64,000 nucleotides of DNA from Anisus vortex (Eukaryota; Mollusca; Gastropoda; Planorbidae). A program made the translations under genes and the position numbers. The stretch covers positions 44,166,226 through 44,230,225 of the forward strand of contig OX421497.1 in NCBI GenBank assembly GCA_949126835.1. Direction: 5' to 3'. Under the pieces are notes generated by a model, which was not told the origin of the DNA, ran no database searches, and worked only from the letters and a program-made list of their open reading frames with translations. Below, piece after piece: positions 58,891 to 64,000 of this stretch (position 1 is its first letter; every line of letters starts with the position of its first letter).

Positions 58891-59219
58891 GAGACATCTT
58901 GTGATCTAAAACCTCTCCAAGCTCAAGCATTTGATACAACTTGTTTTTTATCACTTTCTGAAATAGTAAGGTCAGGTGGGCATAGCGTTAAAAGTATTTG
59001 GTGCGGACACACTGCAACAAGGTACCTATTCCGGTGACAAGTTTTTAAAACTTTGAGAATAAGTGCAGTGTGCGACAATGTGAAGATAAATAGACAAGTC
59101 TGTGCAAATGTCTCTCTTTCTCTCTCAATCAATCTCACTATGTCTATCTTTCTCTCAGCGACAATTTGTTTGCATTATAATAATGTCGAAAGACAATGTG
59201 TGCATTCCCTCTCTTTTTT

Positions 59220-59311
59220 ATATGCCATTTTTTCTCCCGCCTTCTCTCTTTCTCTATCTCTCTCTCTCTCTCTACGTGTCTATCTCTCCTTCCTCGCACA
59301 GTCTCACTCAC

Positions 59312-59352
<41 letters not shown>

Positions 59353-59475
59353 TTCTTTGGCGTGTGAATGTGGACAATCGTTCTTATATCTAGGTCTCTC
59401 GCTCTCTCTCTCTCATTCTCCCGCTCTCTTTTTCTCCCTCCCTCTCTCTCTCTCTCTCTCTCTCTGTTTCTTTGT
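59220..59475. repeat. (CT)n and (CTAT)n microsatellites
   Basis: CT runs at about 59240-59275 and 59395-59465 enclose a CTAT run at 59310-59350. Confidence 0.95.
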
Positions 59476-59479
59476 TTGT

Positions 59480-60480
59480 CCATAAATATAAATGCTAAGT
59501 CCACAGACACACCCTCCAGATAAAGACTTAAGGAGGAATTTTCTTTTCCTCCTACTTGCCTCCCCTCGCTGTAGTTTCTATTCTCTCCCTCTAGTGGCAT
59601 TACGACATTCAAGTGCACTGAGACTAGGGACCTGTCAGTCCCATGACAGATGACATGACAAACCACTAGACTCGTGGGCAGGGTCAGGAGAGGGAGACAC
59701 CGGATGGGCAGGATGATACACGTCCGTCGGCCAGTGTTGCCAGGGGGGAGGAGGGGAGACGCTCGACTTGGGATTCATTTAAAAAGGAAAAATGGATGAA
59801 ACTATATCACAACCTGTACTAGAATTAAATTGCGAAAAGAAAATAAGTAAAAAGAAAATAATAATGAATAAATGATATATTTTTTCATTAATAAGAATAG
59901 ATTGTTTTTATCTTTTTTTTAAATTAAATTTCTAGAATAAATAGAATTGACTTTAAATCTTATTTATTACAGACGCTCCGGCTATAAAGAAGATTATTGC
60001 GTCCTAAGCAAAAAGAATAAAATAAAATAAATAATGATCATACCAAAATAAATACGTCTGAATCAGTGAAGTAGAGGGGAGTTAGTCACTAGATAAGCCT
60101 ATAACAATTGTTGTCTAGAAAACTGATTTACATACACTACAGCAACTACCATTGAAGGAGACATTTATTATGTTATTGTTGTTATTGTTTTCTTTGGTAA
60201 TGATATTAAAATTGTTGATCTATTCAGATTTCTCATGTGGTGCAGTGGCCGAACGGCAGCACATCTTATTTTCATTTTTTGTGGATCCTGGTTCAGCTGC
60301 CATATTTGCAATATTGCATCATGTGGAAAAATTCCTGCCATTAAAATGTTCTTTCGAGCCACCTAACCTTGATGCCCTATGCATGGGCTTATATTGCTTT
60401 TTATGGTTGAGCCTGTAACTTCGTAATCGATTCTAAATCAGTATTTTCTACCTATAGGACCTACATTCATAATAACAAAA
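59480..60480. other. Intergenic with short repeat fragments
   Basis: Carries a family B head at about 59966-60003 (ACAGACGCTCCGGCTATAAA) and a SINE-A head at about 60236-60262 (GTGCAGTGGCCGAACGGCAG). No gene recognised. Confidence 0.45.
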
Positions 60481-61480
60481 GAAACATAAAAAGGACAGGG
60501 GGGGGGGGGGGGTGCAAACTGAAAATCAGTTTAAAATCGGAATTCTAGAACCGAAAATCGATGTTGAAAAAAAAAAAGGATATTCACATCCATAATTTAT
60601 ATGATAGTAGATGACAAGCTTATAGATATCTACTTTTGATTTAGTGTAGGACCGTCTAAAAAAACATCCCGAAAATCAAACCGTGGCTCTCTCTTTTGAC
60701 ATTTACATACAATGAGAATCAATTCCCACAGACAGCAAACAGCTTGATAAAATAATCACAACGCTGTTAGCGTTTAGCACAAGAAGCAAACAAATATGAC
60801 TTGCTGACCAGCGGTTATCCTTTAAACAGGCGCGAGCAACTGACGTCACACTGTAGGTGATCTCTTTGTTTTTATTGGTTACATTTTTTGTCTCACACAG
60901 TTATCGTCTGCTCTGACTTTGGTCGCGTGACACTAAGCTGAGAGTTTTTTTTTATTTTCGCATTTTTTTAATGTTTCTTTTAATAATTCTTCCTTGTGTT
61001 AAAACGTCGATACAGTAAATTCTATATTCAATTACTCATGAAAGGAATGATAACGTGCTGGTTTCAATAATTCACGTTTGCACAAATGTGTTGTTAAAAT
61101 TATGTATTATAACTGAACTATATTCACTCCGTAATCTATAAGGTGAGTTTATTTTATGTTTATATTGTAGAATATAATATTATTAGTATTATTGCGTTTT
61201 CTAATAGTATTTTTTTCTTTTTCTGGAAGCCTATATTAGAGTGCATAAACATTATAAATGTATTTCAATAAATTATTACATTAAATATGTGTTTTGATAA
61301 ATTATATATATATTTAACAATTTGTTAACTGTAGGCTATTTTATAAAGTATAGGCTACATATATTTCAAGAGGCTATAAAACTATAGGCCCCTACATTCA
61401 TTCATTTCAATAGATTATAAATGTATTTCTTTTTTGTAAAAGTTTTGCTAAAATATTGGTAGACAAATAGACATAAAGAT
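60481..61480. other. Intergenic, AT-rich
   Basis: Starts with a G run (60499-60512) next to AAAATCGGAATTCTAGAACC, which resembles the hAT-like termini of 6.9-7.1 kb. Otherwise nothing recognised. Confidence 0.35.
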
Positions 61481-61771
61481 AGATAGATTATAGATTACAT
61501 ATTGATAGATGGATAGATTTAGATAGCTTAGGTAGTTAGAAAGAGACTAATAGGTATATAAATATATATATAGATAGTTAGATAGTCAGTCAGATAGACA
61601 GAAAGACAGACAGACAGAGACGGACGCACGGACGGACGGATAGATAGATAGATGGATAGATCGATAGATTAATAGATAGAGATACATATAGATAAATAGA
61701 TAGATAGATTGATAGATAGATTACATTCTAAATGAAATCTTACAAATGTTTTGTGGCATGTCCAGAAGTAA

Positions 61772-61814
<43 letters not shown>

Positions 61815-61835
61815 AAGAAAGAAATAAAGAAGAGA
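61480..61835. repeat. GATA/GACA and (GA)n microsatellites
   Basis: GATA-rich 61480-61720 with GACA and GACG units, then a GA/GAAA run at 61768-61830. Confidence 0.95.
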
Positions 61836-62017
61836 GAGGGAGAAAGAGGTGGGAGATATTGTTATGCGATTAAATTTATTTCCTTTTGTTTGCGTTGCAA
61901 GGATAGTTTCGTCAATAGAGTATTCTTTCTCCTAAACTTAACATTGAGGAATACATTGGTTTAGATGCCTAGCTGTTAGAAGCCTGCAAATATAATGCCG
62001 TGAGTTTTACATTATTT

Positions 62018-62095
62018 AATGTTATCACACCCAGTGTCCATTAGCTCCCCCCAACGACCGCCAAGGTTAAGGGACTACTACTACTACTACTACTA
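62018..62095 (+). mobile_element. LINE 3' end with (ACT)n tail
   Basis: GTGTCCATTAGCTCCCCCCA, then ACGACCGCCAAGGTTAAGGG and ACT repeats; related to the end at 47487. Confidence 0.5.
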
Positions 62096-62192
62096 ATGTT
62101 ATCACATCGATGCGTTCTTACTAATAACTCTATTCCCTTACGCTATATACGATTTGCTTGATAGAAAACCTAAACTTATCAATATCCTAAAG

Positions 62193-62398
62193 CAGGGGTC
62201 GGGAACCTTTTGATAACAGTGTGCCAAAGTAGGATTTCTAATTCATTAAGCGTGCCAAAAGCCTAAAATACATCCTGCTTTAGCAGTCAACTTATTGTAG
62301 AAGTACTTGAATTGCCTTTATTGGCAGTCTTCCGCGTGCCATTGAAAATCGCTCTACGTACCAAGTCTGGCACGCGTGTTGTAGGTTGCCAACCCCTG
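62193..62398. mobile_element. hAT-type MITE
   Basis: 206 bp with ends CAGGGGTCGGGAACCTTTTG and GTAGGTTGCCAACCCCTG. Flanks TCCTAAAG and CCCTTAAG agree at 6 of 8. Same family as 16534. Confidence 0.82.
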
Positions 62399-62621
62399 CC
62401 CTTAAGTGCCCTACTTTTGATTTATTCATAAGAAAAAGTACCTAAATAAGCGATTTATCATACATTTTGTCTGAGAAATAAAAATGAGAAAGTTTTTAAA
62501 CTAACAATTTAACCGTTTTATTTTTAATGGTATTTTTGTATAACGAAAAAAAGTGAAAGCTTTGACGACCCTAGCATTAGTTTTGTTTTAATTAGTTTTA
62601 CTTTAGCTTATAGTCTATGTT

Positions 62622-62880
62622 ACAAACGAGCCTCCTATAAAGAAGATTAGTTTGTCCTCAGCTTATCCGTGATATGACTCTAGTCTTGCATTTAGATTTT
62701 CCTGACTGATTCGGATAACCCATTCTTTGATCGAATCCCCAGTCAAGAAAGTAGTAAATGTATGTGAATGTGTTAGTGTATATGAAATAAGAAAACAATT
62801 TCCTAATTTCTATATCAGTCTTATTCATTTTTTTTAGATTATTCTTTAGCATTTCTAGGTTAGAATTTAATGCTGTAGAA
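62622..62880 (+). repeat. Dispersed repeat family B
   Basis: GAGCCTCCTATAAAGAAGAT at the 5' end and GGTTAGAATTTAATGC at the 3' end match 4718-5003. Confidence 0.65.
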
Positions 62881-62964
62881 TATATTATTACAAATTTGTT
62901 GGCTTTGTTTTTAAATGTAGTAATGTTATCTTAGTAATGGTGTTATTCTTGACTTACTTTTGAC

Positions 62965-63120
62965 TTAATCCTGTACATCTCCATAGGAGCAAAGGGCCGC
63001 AACTATACTTTTCCATCGGTCTCGGTCTTGGGAGGCTCCCTTTATTTGTGTCCATGTGAGGCCAACAGCCTTTGCCTCACCTACCACCGATCTTCTCTAA
63101 GTTTACCTGGGTCTGCCTAC
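62965..63120 (-). pseudogene. LINE reverse-transcriptase C-terminal fragment
   Basis: The minus strand reads GEAKAVGLTWTQIKGASQDR then DRWKSIVAALCSYGDVQD and stop, the usual end of a LINE polyprotein. Upstream GRPR is followed by stops. Confidence 0.7.
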
Positions 63121-63300
63121 TTGCCTTTTGTCCTGGTGATTCCAGTCAAGTGCTTATCTTGCTACACTGTCTTCTGTTCTTCGGTGTTATTCTATCAAAG
63201 TATTATTTTTAGATCATTTGGGTTAAGATTGTGTGGCCAATACGAGTCCCAGTTACCTTTACTGTTCAGAAATGTAACCTCGGACATTCATGTTAGTTAC

Positions 63301-63550
63301 TGGACACGGTGGCCTAGTGGCAGTGAACGAGGCTAGGGTACCAAAGGTCCTGGGTTCGGATTCTGGTGAAGGCTAAGATTCCCTTCGTGGGTCTGGAAGG
63401 GTGTCCCTGAGTTAGTTGAGGCAAAGTAAAAGCGGTTGGGCATTAAGCTGGCCACACAATCCCCCTAGTATGCCGTCTCCACGTAAACTCGTGAACGCTT
63501 CGCATGCCCTATAGATGAAATCGGTCTGAAGGGGATACGTTACCTTTTTA
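63301..63550 (+). repeat. SINE-A, near full length
   Basis: Head ACGGTGGCCTAGTGGCAG, box B GGGTTCGGATTC, AAGCTGGCCACACAATCCCC. The central TACCCAGCTCTGATGG part is deleted. Confidence 0.82.
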
Positions 63551-63668
63551 ATTTCCTGATTGCTCGGTAGGTGACCGGTAGGTTCTGTGACTCGATTGAT
63601 GTTATTCTAAGCTTAGTTCTAGATCAGGAATAGTTTCACAGCAAAACGTGCTTACGTTTAGTCTTCTT

Positions 63669-63942
63669 TGCATGTAAGTGGAAGGTGGCAGAGCGGCAGC
63701 GCGTTCGAATGGCGTTCCGAAGGTACTGGGTTCGAATCCTGGGTAGAATAATTTTTTTCCCGGGACTTGAGGGAATCCCTGAGTCTACGCAACTCTGATG
63801 GGTACTTGACATTACTTGGAGTAAAGTAAAGGCGGCCGGGCATTGTGCTGGCCACACATCCCCTAGCACGCCGTGGCCACATAAATTGGAAAACGCTGTT
63901 CACCAGCCCTATGAGAAGTTTGGACCGAAGGGTACTTTACTT
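63669..63942 (+). repeat. SINE-A, full length
   Basis: Head GGTGGCAGAGCGGCAGCG, box B GGGTTCGAATCC (closest to a tRNA consensus), GGGTACTTGACATTACTTGG and end GGACCGAAGGGTACTTTACT. Confidence 0.88.
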
Positions 63943-64000
63943 ACATCTTTGCATGATCAATTTACAGATTTCTATAAACACTCGAATATGAACTTATAGT

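Noticed and set aside
63028..63336. Plus-strand frame of 102 codons
   Set aside because: Antisense of a LINE reverse-transcriptase tail and running into a SINE head.

Overview
This is eukaryotic, almost certainly metazoan, DNA: AT-rich, with intron-split genes, tRNA-derived SINEs, LINE tails, hAT/pogo/P-type DNA transposon remnants and large GATA microsatellites. The repeat style (an abundant tRNA-headed SINE, long GATA/GACA arrays, frequent TAGGCCTA) suggests a gastropod mollusc, possibly a freshwater snail. That is inference; no marker gene in the window fixes the species.

Three conserved protein-coding genes can be assembled exon by exon with matching splice phases. (1) Minus strand, 859-4535: the first four coding exons (258 residues) of a mitochondrial-clan-like cytochrome P450 whose remainder lies beyond the left edge. 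(2) Plus strand, 19024-31756: a 14-exon SON homologue (889 residues) with an Arg/Ser- and Lys-rich region, a G-patch and a C-terminal double-stranded-RNA-binding domain, a nuclear-speckle splicing cofactor in animals. (3) Plus strand, 36623-45225: a 7-exon GAS2-like protein (439 residues) with a calponin-homology domain and a GAR domain, expected to link actin and microtubules. The three genes have unrelated jobs and show no operon-like arrangement.

Layout. 1-4.5 kb: P450 with SINEs in its introns. 4.5-19 kb: intergenic transposon graveyard with several nested insertions that target-site duplications order in time: a hAT-like element inside another element (6.06-7.15 kb); a decayed hAT transposase hit by a SINE (7.5-8.6 kb); a retrotransposon gag fragment abutting a pogo-like element that itself carries a LINE tail (11.5-13.65 kb); and a four-part nest at 15.26-17.25 kb. 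19-32 kb: SON, with SINEs and small inverted-repeat elements in introns. 33.7-34.2 kb: an unexplained GC-rich island. 35.7-36.0 kb: a hAT MITE. 36.6-45.2 kb: the GAS2-like gene, whose introns and 3' flank hold at least seven minisatellite arrays, one derived from its own splice-donor junction. 47-64 kb: no host gene recognised; LINE and MITE fragments, a THAP-coding P-like element, GATA/GACA and CT arrays, and two more SINEs at the right edge.

I found no rRNA gene, functional tRNA gene, CRISPR array or prokaryotic feature. The most distinctive observations are the dated insertion nests, the splice-donor-derived minisatellite, and the apparent loss of the usual cysteines from the GAR domain.
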